Of a stretch of 54,217 bases of DNA, positions 41,821 to 51,028 are shown one piece after another. Origin of the DNA: JAAYCI01 sp964371725 (GTDB lineage Bacteria; Bacillota; Clostridia; Oscillospirales; Ruminococcaceae). The notes under the pieces were generated by a model, which was not told the origin of the DNA, ran no database searches, and worked only from the letters and a program-made list of their open reading frames with translations. The translations under genes were made by a program, and so were the position numbers. Position 1 is the first letter of the stretch; every line of letters starts with the position of its first letter. The DNA lies in NCBI GenBank assembly GCA_964371725.1, contig CAYJNQ010000010.1:1-54217 (forward strand). The letters are read 5' to 3'.

Positions 41821-42462
41821 TCAGCAAAACTCTGCCCCGTTTTCCATGAGAATGTTCAGGCGGCAAATCTGCACGCCCTTTTGTGAAAGACCGCATTCCG
41901 TTTCTAAAAAAGATACAAGCAACTGCGGGTTTATATTTCCTTCGCACCCGGCCGGAAGCAAAACGTGCAGGGTGTTCTCCCCTGTTTGCTCCACGGCTTT
42001 CACGGCCTGTTTTAGGTCGATTTCTTCCTCTGTTTTTTTGCGTTTAAGCAGAACAGGAGCCTTTTCCATTCCTTGGAACTTTGCAAGGGCCGCTTGCAAA
42101 GCCGTGGCCTCGCACGCGTAGGAAAGTGCATAGCGACAAAGGCGAATGGCATCGCTTTTGTTTTGCACCTCCGCTATTTTTTTTGCAACGATGCCGCGCG
42201 GCAAGGCCTCATTCAGCGCGGGCACAAAGCCGCCCAATGCCTCGTCTGCCTCGGTTTTAAAATCCACACTTTCGCAAAGGCTCTCTTGCAAAAGAGGCAA
42301 AGGCAACGAAAAACTCATGTAAATATGCGGGTTAAAACCTTGTGAGTACCACACAGGCAAACCACTTTTCCGAAGCGCCCGTGCCATAACACGCTGCAAA
42401 TCCAAATGAGAAATGTAAGCGGCTTCGTCTGTTTTACTGAAAAAAATTCTAAACAGTTTCAT
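41821..42462 (-). CDS. TIGR03936/DUF2344 radical-SAM-associated protein
   Basis: A 213-residue protein of the DUF2344 family. The recognisable N-terminus is LFRIFFSKTDEAAYISHLDLQRV, in pieces, then GFNPHIYMSFSLPLPLL. It is the usual partner of TIGR03960 radical SAM proteins, and its function is not established. Start ATG 42462 was chosen with GGAGGG 6 bases upstream. It overlaps the end of the TIGR03960 gene by 14 bp. In many Clostridia this pair lies next to RNase G and the L21/L27 genes, but not here. Confidence 0.88.
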   Translation of the reverse strand: MKLFRIFFSKTDEAAYISHLDLQRVMARALRKSGLPVWYSQGFNPHIYMSFSLPLPLLQESLCESVDFKTEADEALGGFVPALNEALPRGIVAKKIAEVQNKSDAIRLCRYALSYACEATALQAALAKFQGMEKAPVLLKRKKTEEEIDLKQAVKAVEQTGENTLHVLLPAGCEGNINPQLLVSFLETECGLSQKGVQICRLNILMENGAEFC

Positions 42463-44290
42463 AACAGGCCCTCCCCAAAAATGCACTCACGCCGCAGGCG
42501 GCGCATTTGGTTCTGCACGGTGGTGTCCCTTCACCTTGCAGGGCTTTTTTGTATTCACTTTGTAAAAAAGCGGTGCTGATTCCGTAGTCCAAATGGGCCC
42601 AAGGGCGCACTTCGTCTGCCTGTAAACTGCGCTGTGCATAATGCTCGGCGCTCATATTTTGCTCCTTAAATGCCGCCTGCCACAGATCATAACGAAAATA
42701 TTCGTCCCAACCGTCGAAGCGACATCCCTTTTGATAGGCAAGCTCCAGCACATCAGCCAGGCGGCGGTCTCCTCTTGCAAAGGCCGCCTCCAAAAGGCTC
42801 ACGCGGCTGTCGTGATAGCTCACCGAGATTTTGCGGTTGCCATGCACGCATTGTAGCAGATATTTTTGTTTTTTGTGCAGTTCCTCTTCGCTGTTTTGCC
42901 CCACACACTCGAACGGTGTCATGGCTTTCGGCACAAAACAAGCCACACTCATCGATACTTTCACCGCCCCTTTGCGGCGGCGCGAACCCTCATAGTACAG
43001 TTCCACAATTCTCTTTGCAGTGTTCGCCATGCCTTCGATGTCTTCCAATGTCTCGGTGGGCAAGCCCATCATGAAATAGAGCTTCACTGAGCTATAGCCC
43101 GCATCGAACGCTAGCTTGCAGGTGCGCTCTATCTCCTCTTCACTCACATTTTTATTGATGACATCTCGAAGCCGCTGCGTACCGGCCTCGGGCGCAAAGG
43201 TGAGGCCGCTTTTCCGCACACAGCTCACCTTTTTCGCCAAACTTTCGGTGAAGTTATCCACGCGCAAAGACGGCAACGACAGGTTGATTTTCTCGTCGCT
43301 TGTCCAGCTTAGCAAGTTGTCCAAAAGCGGCTCCAGCTCGCTGTGGTCACTTGTGGAAAGGCTTGTGAGGCTGAGCTCTTCATAACCCGTGTTGCGACAT
43401 AGTGTTTTTGCTGCCTTGCTAAGCTCGTCTGCTTTTCGCTCTCTGAGCGGGCGATAAATAAAGCCCGCCTGGCAAAATCGGCAACCGCGCTCGCAACCGC
43501 GCATCACCTCGATTTGTGCGCGATCGTGCACGGTACCCACCATGGGCACCACAAAATTCACTGTGGGTGTGGTTTCAGAAAACGAATGTAAAATCGCTTT
43601 TTTCACAGGGAACGGTGCCCCTTCTTCGGCCTGCACAGCCACCACATTTCCCGTTTCATTGTACTTTGGTGTATACAGTGAAGGTACATATACACCGGGA
43701 ATTTGGGCAAGACGCTTTAAGGTTTCCCCGCGTGAAATCCCCTCTTTTTTGGCCGCTTGCACCATTTCGCACACGGCCGGCAGTTGTTCTTCTCCCTCGC
43801 CAAGGAACATCGCGTCGAAGAACGGGGCCAAAGGCTCCGCATTGCTCACGCAAGGGCCGCCCGCCACAATAAGTGGCACATTTTCGCCCCGCTCTGCACT
43901 GCGCAGCGCAATGCCCGAAAGCGAAAGCATGGCTAGGATATTTGTGTAGGTAAGCTCATACTGCAAGGTAAAACCCACGATGTCGAAATCTCGCAAGGGG
44001 TCTCTGCTTTCCAGTGCGAACAGGGGTAGGTTTTCGCGGCGAAGCGCCGCCTCCATGTCGGCTAGGGGCATGAAAGCACGCTCGCACCACACACCCGGCA
44101 TTTTGTTTAGCTTATCATATAAAATTTTCATACCAAGAAACGACATGCCCACTTCGTATGCATCCGGAAAACAAAAGGCAAAGCGTAAATCGACCTCTTC
44201 CCTACTTTTATACACGCAGAAAGGTTCGCCCCCCGTGTATCGTCCCGGTTTTTGAACTTCAGCCAAAATTTCCCTTAATTCTCTTTGCAC
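42449..44290 (-). CDS. TIGR03960-family radical SAM protein
   Basis: A 613-residue protein. The N-terminal part is a B12-binding-like fold (~25-200), and the radical SAM core has the cluster motif C-E-R-G-C-R-F-C (~265-272). The C-terminus carries another cysteine set (CRTKCAACG plus a last Cys near the end). The reaction is unknown; its genomic partners elsewhere suggest RNA or ribosome-related work (inference). Start GTG 44290 was chosen, because AAGGAG lies 5 bases upstream; an upstream TTG at 44314 has no RBS. It is 20 bp after the SGNH gene. Confidence 0.88.
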   Translation of the reverse strand: MQRELREILAEVQKPGRYTGGEPFCVYKSREEVDLRFAFCFPDAYEVGMSFLGMKILYDKLNKMPGVWCERAFMPLADMEAALRRENLPLFALESRDPLRDFDIVGFTLQYELTYTNILAMLSLSGIALRSAERGENVPLIVAGGPCVSNAEPLAPFFDAMFLGEGEEQLPAVCEMVQAAKKEGISRGETLKRLAQIPGVYVPSLYTPKYNETGNVVAVQAEEGAPFPVKKAILHSFSETTPTVNFVVPMVGTVHDRAQIEVMRGCERGCRFCQAGFIYRPLRERKADELSKAAKTLCRNTGYEELSLTSLSTSDHSELEPLLDNLLSWTSDEKINLSLPSLRVDNFTESLAKKVSCVRKSGLTFAPEAGTQRLRDVINKNVSEEEIERTCKLAFDAGYSSVKLYFMMGLPTETLEDIEGMANTAKRIVELYYEGSRRRKGAVKVSMSVACFVPKAMTPFECVGQNSEEELHKKQKYLLQCVHGNRKISVSYHDSRVSLLEAAFARGDRRLADVLELAYQKGCRFDGWDEYFRYDLWQAAFKEQNMSAEHYAQRSLQADEVRPWAHLDYGISTAFLQSEYKKALQGEGTPPCRTKCAACGVSAFLGRACYETV

Positions 44291-44310
44291 AAGCTCTCCT
44301 TTTTTCTGTG

Positions 44311-45417
44311 TCAATCAAACAGGTAACTGCTCTCTCTCAATTCTTCCATTTCTCTTTCAAAAACATAACGCCAAACTTGATACTGTTCGTCCCATTCTTC
44401 TACCACCGCTTCTTCGTGCTGTGGTTCTATCTCATAGGCCTCCAAAAAAATCGGCAAGGCGAATTGTGTATACTTTTGGGCCCCGAGCACATTCACGTGG
44501 TCCTCATCGTAAAAATTGACTCTCGTATCAAGACCTATCTCCTCAAATTGCGCTCTGAAATCTGTAAACGGGAACCCATTTTCGCTTACAAAGGCACCGA
44601 TTTCCCTGCGAATATTTTCGTCTTGTGCGTTTTGCGCACCTACATAGGGCGTGAAGGTGAAATACACATTGAGCTCATTTTGCCTACAATAGGAAAACAG
44701 GTCGTTCAGGCGTTCCCTCGTTTGCTGTGTCAGCGTGTAAGGGCTTTCCGGCTCCGCGGAAAAATCAACCTGTCTATAGGTCATGTCCTGCGCTCGAAAC
44801 ATCATCATTTGGTTTCCCTGATACGCCAAGGGCGTTGTCACCAAAGGGTTCAGCCCCTCTAAAAAACCTTCGTGGTTGTATAAGATTTTAAAGGTTTGCA
44901 GGTATTCCTCCCCCTCAAAATAACCGGTTTGTGCCGCCGTTGTGAAACGGTTCAAAGGGTTTCTAAACAAATCCAGCGCACTCGCTGCGGCCTCTTTGTA
45001 GGTCACCACCTCATGTTCGCCAAAATATCGCATGTTGAATTCGTCGTTCAAAACACTTCTCAAGTCTATCACATACAGCTGAGGGGATTGGTTGTTTTGC
45101 ACATAATCCAACACGGAAACTGTCATGTCAAACGGCAAATCCGGGGCGAAATAGATACACGAGGTTAAGCCATACTGCCCCCAAATCCCCATAATATCGT
45201 AATAGCGATACGAAGTGCTGCTGCCCACAAAGGCGATGTCGATGCTGTTTTCCGCCTGTTCTTCGTACAACACTTTTTGTTTTCTTACGGCATAGCTGGG
45301 TATGGAGATTTCCCCGGAACCCATGAGCAACAAACCCGCAAGAGCGAAAAACAAAACCGTACGGATGGCTTTGCCAAGTTTTTCTTTCACCGAGACTTTC
45401 TCCTTAAAATGCTTCAT
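44311..45417 (-). CDS. SGNH-like (AlgX/DltD type) partner of the MBOAT acyltransferase
   Basis: A 368-residue protein with one N-terminal membrane helix (~16-38) and an extracytoplasmic alpha/beta domain. The nucleophile motif is FVGSSTSYRYYD (~68-79), and the C-terminal catalytic Asp-x-x-His fits YDEDHVNV (~322-329). It therefore probably finishes acyl transfer to a surface polymer after the MBOAT moves the acyl group across the membrane. ATG 45417 lies within the last codons of the MBOAT gene (overlap of 14 bp), so translation is coupled. Confidence 0.82.
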   Translation of the reverse strand: MKHFKEKVSVKEKLGKAIRTVLFFALAGLLLMGSGEISIPSYAVRKQKVLYEEQAENSIDIAFVGSSTSYRYYDIMGIWGQYGLTSCIYFAPDLPFDMTVSVLDYVQNNQSPQLYVIDLRSVLNDEFNMRYFGEHEVVTYKEAAASALDLFRNPLNRFTTAAQTGYFEGEEYLQTFKILYNHEGFLEGLNPLVTTPLAYQGNQMMMFRAQDMTYRQVDFSAEPESPYTLTQQTRERLNDLFSYCRQNELNVYFTFTPYVGAQNAQDENIRREIGAFVSENGFPFTDFRAQFEEIGLDTRVNFYDEDHVNVLGAQKYTQFALPIFLEAYEIEPQHEEAVVEEWDEQYQVWRYVFEREMEELRESSYLFD

Positions 45418-47425
45418 ATAGGAACACCGGCGCCGTATTCGGCCCGTACATGCCAAACAAAACCGTGGTCATCAAAAGACCAAGCCAGATGCACCATCTG
45501 GCGCATAGGTGCATCTCGGCAATTCCCGCCCGCACCTTGTGGCGATGCTCTTGTGCAAAGCTGACAACGAAAAGCGACAAAAGCCCCCCGAGCACCAAAA
45601 GGCCGTCCACGGGTTCAAAATGCAATTGCAACACATCCACTGCCGCGCTGGGCACCGAAAACCGCACAATTCTACCCAAGATATCAAAAGCCTCCCAAAC
45701 CGACTCAGCCCTAAAAAACACACGCCCCAAAGAACACAAGAAAAACACTTTCACCATTTGCAACACTTTGTACGCGCCGCTTTCCACGGGAACGCCCCAT
45801 TTTTTTAGCCTATTTTGAAAGGGCTGATCAAAGGCTGTGCTCAGCAAAATCAGCAACCCGTGAAACAGGCCCCAGGCCACAAAATTCCAGGCGGCCCCAT
45901 GCCAAAGCCCCGTTAAAACCCACACACCCAAAATAGGCGGCGCGGCCGCAAGCACCCTTGATACATGCACCCCCCATTTTTGGCGCGTTTTCACATTAAG
46001 CTTCATCATCAAAGCGCTCATGGAGATGGGGTAAAACACATAATCTCGAAACCAAGTTCCCAGCGTGATGTGCCAGCGGCGCCAAAACTCCGGCATTGTG
46101 GTAGAAAAATACGGGCGCATAAAATTTTCGCTTAAGGTGATGCCGAATACCTGTGCAGAACCGATGGCAATTTCCATGCTGCTGTAAAAATCGGTGTAGA
46201 TTTGCAAAGAATAGGCAAAGGTAGCCAGCACAAGCATCCCAAAGGCTTGGCTCTCGTAACCACCATACACAGCATCCACAAATACCCCAATCCTATCTGC
46301 CACCACCAGTTTGATAAAGAAACCCCACAAAATGCGCTGCGACGCAAAACACAAGTTTTGGAAATCAAAGCTGTGTTTCTTTTCGAACTGCACAGCCAAA
46401 TCGCCAAAACGGGCGATAGGCCCCTGCGCCACGTGCGGAAAAAAGCACACATACAGTAGCAATTTCGAAAAACGGCTTTCCGCCTCTATCTTTCCCCGAT
46501 AGACATCGAATAGGTAGGAAAGCAACATGAATGTGTAAAAAGAAAGCCCGAGTGGCATCACCATTTGCAGAAGCGGAATCCCCGTGCCAAGCAGGGAATT
46601 AAGGGTCTCTGCCGCAAAAGCCGTGTATTTGATGGTGATCATCACACCGAGTGTTCCGATAAGAGCCAGCGCCAAATGGCGTCTGTTTTGATGTTGCAAC
46701 TGTAGTTTGTGTTTTTTTCTGGTTGCTGCATCGTCTTCTTTGTCTATTTTCCGCCTTGTGGCCAGTGCGTTTCTCGTCATCTTTTTGGCCATTGCAAACG
46801 CCAGCCACGAGGAAAATAGGACAAACCCAATAAACTGCACGCCCGACAAAAGATAGAAAAAAAGGCTTGCTGCAAGCAAAACCCATCTTTGCATCGGTTT
46901 GGGTACAAGATAATACAAAAGCGCCGTGAACGCCAAAAAACACACGTAGGCAAGAGACACAATGTCCTCAACACCCCTTGCCACAGGATGTTCCAAAGAG
47001 GTGGTTTTCGCATTGCTAATGGCCGATTCCATGACCGTGCCGTTGCTTGCCACCAAAAAGGTGTTGCTCTCGTATCTTACGCCCTCGTACTCCACGATGG
47101 CCTGAAAAGAAAGGGCATCCAAGTCTTGATAGCCGATTTCGATGACATCGTTGTCTTCAAAAACCTGCATCTCTTCGTTTTCCACGCGCTCGCCATTGAT
47201 TGTGTTATGAATGACCCAGCCATAGGCCAAACCCCGCCCTTTAATCCGGTTCTCCAGCCGCACGGTTTGCGTGTCAAGCACGCTTAAGTGAATGTCCTCT
47301 ACCTGCATGTCTTGCAGGTTTTGCACGCGTTCTCTCTCGTAAAACGGCACTTCGCTTGCAAAAGCAAAACAAAAAAGCACAACAAATAAAAGTAAAATAA
47401 AACGCAGACCATATTGTTTAAGCAT
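45404..47425 (-). CDS. MBOAT family O-acyltransferase with extra N-terminal exodomain
   Basis: A 673-residue membrane enzyme. The MBOAT core starts near residue ~165 with many helices. Family markers are LSYLFDVYRGKIEAE and FFPHVAQGPIARF, and the catalytic His is in GLWHGAAWNFVAWGLFHG. The unusual part is residues ~28-155: after an N-terminal helix (~8-25) there is a beta-rich, soluble segment, probably outside the cell, before the core. Typical PatA/AlgI/DltB proteins lack this. ATG 47425 was taken, with AGGGC/AGGT upstream, over 47470. It would move an acetyl or acyl group across the membrane to the SGNH partner. The substrate glycan is unknown. Confidence 0.87.
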   Translation of the reverse strand: MLKQYGLRFILLLFVVLFCFAFASEVPFYERERVQNLQDMQVEDIHLSVLDTQTVRLENRIKGRGLAYGWVIHNTINGERVENEEMQVFEDNDVIEIGYQDLDALSFQAIVEYEGVRYESNTFLVASNGTVMESAISNAKTTSLEHPVARGVEDIVSLAYVCFLAFTALLYYLVPKPMQRWVLLAASLFFYLLSGVQFIGFVLFSSWLAFAMAKKMTRNALATRRKIDKEDDAATRKKHKLQLQHQNRRHLALALIGTLGVMITIKYTAFAAETLNSLLGTGIPLLQMVMPLGLSFYTFMLLSYLFDVYRGKIEAESRFSKLLLYVCFFPHVAQGPIARFGDLAVQFEKKHSFDFQNLCFASQRILWGFFIKLVVADRIGVFVDAVYGGYESQAFGMLVLATFAYSLQIYTDFYSSMEIAIGSAQVFGITLSENFMRPYFSTTMPEFWRRWHITLGTWFRDYVFYPISMSALMMKLNVKTRQKWGVHVSRVLAAAPPILGVWVLTGLWHGAAWNFVAWGLFHGLLILLSTAFDQPFQNRLKKWGVPVESGAYKVLQMVKVFFLCSLGRVFFRAESVWEAFDILGRIVRFSVPSAAVDVLQLHFEPVDGLLVLGGLLSLFVVSFAQEHRHKVRAGIAEMHLCARWCIWLGLLMTTVLFGMYGPNTAPVFLYEAF

Positions 47426-47915
47426 ACCTGCCCTGTCCCATCTTCCCCTACACCATCCCGCACACCACATGGGTTGCCAGTTCCTTCGAAAACATACCTA
47501 AACATTATATAACATTCTATTTGTCCATGCAATTCATTTTATGCTTCTTTCCGTTCTCACCGTGCAATTGTCACTGTTTTGTAATTTACCCTGCTTTTTG
47601 TTCTCACCTCGGCTCTGTAACCGTGGCATTCAAAACACAAGCATGGTGGCGAGCACCACCCAAAGTACAGCATACCGATATGGCAAATTGCACACAAGCA
47701 TCTTGAACAACAGATGCCGGCAGCGCCAAAACATGCCAAACCTAAAAGGAATCCGGCGTTTTCTAGGCAATCGCCCCTTTTCAAATGCGGCAAAACCCTG
47801 CCCGGACAGGCTGGGCAGGACACATTTTTCGCTTCGTTGCAAAGCCACGCCCGACCACAGGCCAAAAGTGACACGGACGGAGCACAGATCCACCCCCACA
47901 CCCTGCACACAACCA

Positions 47916-47953
47916 AAAAGAACACGCACAAGTTTCCCTGTGTGTGTTCTTTT
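47916..47953 (-). terminator. rho-independent terminator after the GT2 gene
   Basis: AAAAGAACAC-x-CACA pairs with its complement, a stem of ~15 bp with one wobble, followed on the minus strand by TTTTTGG. It lies 115 bp after the GT2 stop, separating it from the MBOAT gene. Confidence 0.8.
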
Positions 47954-47969
47954 GAAGATACAAGCCTCG

Positions 47970-47994
47970 AAGCACAGCCAGACATGCTGTGCTT
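47970..47994. repeat. 9-bp perfect inverted repeat
   Basis: AAGCACAGC and GCTGTGCTT around a 7-base loop, just upstream of the terminator on the same transcript. No T run follows. It may be a 3' UTR structure. Confidence 0.5.
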
Positions 47995-48067
47995 GCCTGG
48001 TGTAAAGGGCTTGGCAGCGCCGGTGACCACAAATGCATCAAGCGCGTGAAAAGCGGCGAGACTGCCC

Positions 48068-50119
48068 TTATCGGACATAGGGGAGGAACTGAATGTCCGA
48101 CGTTTCTCGGCTGAAATTACGGTTGTAGTAGGCATCGCCATTTTGCAGCTCTGCATCCCAAAGGGCGCGAAAACGCCCTGCATCCTCTGAAGAATCCACA
48201 TCAGGGTGTTCACCTTCGTGGCAATACAACTCTGCATACGGTGTGAATACATTGAGATAACCCGCCTTGCGAAGACGCAGACATAAATCCACATCGTGCA
48301 AAGCCTCCGAAAATGTTTCGTCAAAGCCATTCAGGGCTACAAATACCTCACGGCGCACCATCAAACAGGCACCACTCACAGCGCTTACATTGCGGCTGTA
48401 TTTCAGCATGCCCATATAGCCTGCGTGGCAGCGCGGTGCGCCCTTTTGGCTGTGTCCGGCACAACCCTCCATGCCCAAAACAAGGCCGGCGTGCCAAAGC
48501 GTTTCGTTGGCCCTGTATAACTTTGCCCCCACGGCGCCCACGTCCGGGCGCTGGGCAAACATCAGCATTTCTTCCAGCCAGTTTGGGCTTGTCACCTCGG
48601 TGTTTCCGTTTAAAAAAAGCAGCACTTCGCCCTTTGCAAATGCGGCGGCCGTGTTGGAAAGCGCCGAGGGAGAACACAGCTTGTCCAAACGCACAAAGTG
48701 AATGCTGTTTTCTTTGGAACGTTTTTCACAAAGTGCCAAAGTTTCCGCCGGGGCGTTCTCGTTTGCCGCAAGAATGATTTCATAGTTTGGGTAGCCGGTT
48801 TTATCCAACACAGAGTCAAGGCAGCGGCGCAGAACATCGGCCTCTTCACAAACGGGAACAATCACCGAGACACGCGAGGTTTCGGTAATTGCATAGTCAA
48901 TTTTGTAAATGGCATCCAGCCCCGGTGCCGTATGCACAACGCCTGTTAGGCCAAGGCGCTCCAAATGGGAGCTAAGCGCCTGAATGGCCGAGGCGACGGC
49001 ATACGGTTTTACCGAGATATCACTTGCCACACTGTCGCCGTGGCTACGCCAGCCATACAAGAGCTTCGGCACATGGGCCACATGAGTAGCCTGTTCGGTT
49101 AAGCGCAGCACCATGTCGTAATCTTGGCTTCCGTCGTATTCATGGCGAAAGCCACCCACTTTTTCGAGTAAGCGCTTACTAAAAACGGTAAAATGGCAAA
49201 TGTAGTTGTTCGAGCGCAGTGTATCGGGGGCGAAATCCGGCTTGAAATGCCGCAAAGTAACATGCTCTTGCTCGTCTCCGATAAAGGTGCACTCGTCGCT
49301 ATAGACAAAGTCGGCCCCTTCGTTTTCAATGGCACAATGCATTTCATATAGTGCGTTGATGTTTAAAATATCGTCGTGGTCGAGCAGGGCAATAAAATCC
49401 CCTTTGGCCATATCAAGGGCGGCGTTGGTGTTGCCGGCAATGCCCTCATTTTGAGAAAGGCGCGTATAGTGGATGCGCGGCTCCTTTTTTTGAAATTCAC
49501 ATACAATCTGCCGCACATGCTCGTGGGTGGCATCGCTTCCATCCGCTAAGCACAACTCCCAATTTGGATAGGTTTGCCCGATTACAGACTGTAGCAACTC
49601 GCGCAGATAGGGTGCCGGTGTGTTGTAAAGCGGGCATACAATACTGAAAAGAAGCGGCGCATCGAAAGACACATTTTTTTGTGCCAATGCCTGCTCCACC
49701 GTGGGCGCATAGGGGAATTTTGTGCCGTCCAGTGTGCCATAGTGCTGCAGGTTGAACCGCACAACCTTGCGCCCGAACATACGGCAGGCCGCAAGATAGG
49801 GGTATACATGGCGCAGCCCAGGCAAGCGCAAACAGGCGGCACGCACCGCGGCCATCAAGCCCTTTGCCACAAAACGAAAAGGTGCTGTAGCGCGCCAAAA
49901 AGGAGAACGAGAAATCCGCTCGTTCTGTTGCTTTAGCTGTTGCATTTCCTGCAAAGTACTTTGATACAAAGCCGAGAGAGCATCATACTCTTCGCGCAGC
50001 AAGTGCACCTTGCTTTTTTCCTTTAAAAGCTCCTGCTCCTTTTGCAAAAGCCTTTGTTGCAAATCGGTTTTCTGTTCCTCGGAATCGGAAGTTCGATTGT
50101 GTCGCTCATCCATAGACAA
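48068..50119 (-). CDS. two-domain GT2 glycosyltransferase
   Basis: A 683-residue protein. Residues ~1-75 are a charged coiled coil (many Glu/Lys/Gln). A short basic-hydrophobic linker follows. The first GT2 domain (~155-385) has SIVCPLYNTP, then LLDHDD as the metal-binding motif and DYDMVLRL. The second GT-A-like domain (~420-665) has VSVIVPVCEEA and LFLNGNTEV in place of DxD, then GAVGAKL and HDVDLCLRLRKAGY. It likely builds a rhamnan-type or O-antigen-like surface glycan. TTG 50119 is taken, since AAGGAA is ~8 bases upstream; ATG two codons later is an alternative. The lipoprotein gene ends 48 bp upstream. Confidence 0.88.
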   Translation of the reverse strand: MSMDERHNRTSDSEEQKTDLQQRLLQKEQELLKEKSKVHLLREEYDALSALYQSTLQEMQQLKQQNERISRSPFWRATAPFRFVAKGLMAAVRAACLRLPGLRHVYPYLAACRMFGRKVVRFNLQHYGTLDGTKFPYAPTVEQALAQKNVSFDAPLLFSIVCPLYNTPAPYLRELLQSVIGQTYPNWELCLADGSDATHEHVRQIVCEFQKKEPRIHYTRLSQNEGIAGNTNAALDMAKGDFIALLDHDDILNINALYEMHCAIENEGADFVYSDECTFIGDEQEHVTLRHFKPDFAPDTLRSNNYICHFTVFSKRLLEKVGGFRHEYDGSQDYDMVLRLTEQATHVAHVPKLLYGWRSHGDSVASDISVKPYAVASAIQALSSHLERLGLTGVVHTAPGLDAIYKIDYAITETSRVSVIVPVCEEADVLRRCLDSVLDKTGYPNYEIILAANENAPAETLALCEKRSKENSIHFVRLDKLCSPSALSNTAAAFAKGEVLLFLNGNTEVTSPNWLEEMLMFAQRPDVGAVGAKLYRANETLWHAGLVLGMEGCAGHSQKGAPRCHAGYMGMLKYSRNVSAVSGACLMVRREVFVALNGFDETFSEALHDVDLCLRLRKAGYLNVFTPYAELYCHEGEHPDVDSSEDAGRFRALWDAELQNGDAYYNRNFSRETSDIQFLPYVR

Positions 50120-50167
50120 AAAATATTTCCTTTCAGCACAAGTGCCAACGCGCCTTTTTTGAATCCA

Positions 50168-50821
50168 CTATTCGGCCGCACTTGAGAGGATGAAGCCGCT
50201 TCCCATATAGGGGGTGGCCACATCAAACTGAACACCCGCAGGCATAGAATCATACGAAAGTGCTTCGCCTCCGTTCATGGTGTAATACACCTCGTTCACA
50301 CCCATGTTTTCGCGAATCGTCATCCATAAACTATCCATCATAAACCAGCGCAGGCTATCGGCGTCAAAGAAAAAGAAATCTTCCTTTTGCTCTCTGTCGT
50401 CAAGGTTTGCAATCAGCGTGGAGTCTGTGGCCCAATCCACTGTAACGGCATTCCCCTCCATGGTGGCGCTGTTGATGAAAAAGTCCAGCCCGGTTAGCTC
50501 GCTTAGCCCGTCGGCCAAAATTTCTACGGTGAGAGTTCCTTCATAAGGGAGCTCGTACTGCTGCGTATTAGTCGGGCCGCCCGAGGCACCGCCGTTTGAA
50601 AAATCCGTGTACAAAATGGCCACCCCACCTGCTTGCGGCATTTCGCTTTGAACAGCTTCCCCCGCGGGAACACTTTCCACTTGCGCAGGGGCGCTTTCTA
50701 CTTGTGCGGGGGCACTCTCCGCTTGGGCAGACATCGCCTGCGAGGAGCTTTCGGCCTGTGTACAAGCAGAAAGCCCCAAAATCAAACACAACATCATGCA
50801 TTGCAAACCCAATTTTTTCAT
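50168..50821 (-). CDS. lipoprotein with a GerM-like (GerMN) domain
   Basis: A 217-residue secreted lipoprotein. The signal peptide ends in the lipobox L17-S-A-C20. An Ala/Ser/Glu/Gln/Pro linker (~23-60) contains a repeated ESAPAQV heptad. Residues ~85-200 resemble GerMN: TLTVEILADGL, AVTVDW and VNEVYYTMNGGEAL. GerM-type domains occur in spore-related and other surface proteins; the exact role here is unknown. RBS AAGGAGG is ~10 bases before ATG. It likely shares a transcript with GT2. Confidence 0.72.
   Translation of the reverse strand: MKKLGLQCMMLCLILGLSACTQAESSSQAMSAQAESAPAQVESAPAQVESVPAGEAVQSEMPQAGGVAILYTDFSNGGASGGPTNTQQYELPYEGTLTVEILADGLSELTGLDFFINSATMEGNAVTVDWATDSTLIANLDDREQKEDFFFFDADSLRWFMMDSLWMTIRENMGVNEVYYTMNGGEALSYDSMPAGVQFDVATPYMGSGFILSSAAE
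50673..50735 (-). repeat. three 21-bp tandem units (Ala/Pro/Gln/Val heptad)
   Basis: Units at 50673-50693 and 50694-50714 differ at a few bases; 50715-50735 is a more degraded third copy. Encodes the ESAPAQV heptads of the lipoprotein linker. Copy number could vary in frame. Confidence 0.65.
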
Positions 50822-50929
50822 ACCTTGTTTCCTCCTTCATGATATAGATGCCCAAAAACATGCGGTGCTTGCACCTGTTTTGGCATTTCACATACGGTTT
50901 GTTTTATGATAAACATACCTCTATCCACC

Positions 50930-50958
50930 ATTATACTTGTACTTGGCAAAAAAACCAA
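50930..50958 (-). promoter_or_regulatory. promoter for the lipoprotein-GT2 unit
   Basis: On the minus strand TTGGTT (complement of 50953-50958), 17 bp, perfect TATAAT (complement of 50930-50935). The leader is about 100 bases. Confidence 0.55.
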
Positions 50959-51028
50959 TAGTCTTGCGCAAGTTTACCGTGCCGTCATCCTCATTTCTGC
51001 TTAACCGGCCACTTTGACCCATCCTGTT

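Larger units (their letters stand above)
47426..48067. other. 642-bp region without a convincing gene
   Basis: Between the MBOAT and GT2 genes. The long frames here, 154 residues on plus and 257 on minus, are rich in Cys, Trp and Pro and show no domain or good RBS. Hairpins are seen at 47916-47953 and 47970-47994, and a 7-bp GC stem near 47806-47828. It may contain degraded coding sequence or an unrecognised RNA. Confidence 0.6.

Noticed and set aside
47541..48005. 154-residue plus frame in the same gap
   Set aside because: Rich in Arg, Thr, Cys and Pro; contains the terminator of the GT2 gene; no start signal.
47557..48330. 257-residue minus frame between MBOAT and GT2
   Set aside because: Very rich in Cys, Trp and Arg with no domain, and it runs into the GT2 gene in another frame. 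No RBS found.
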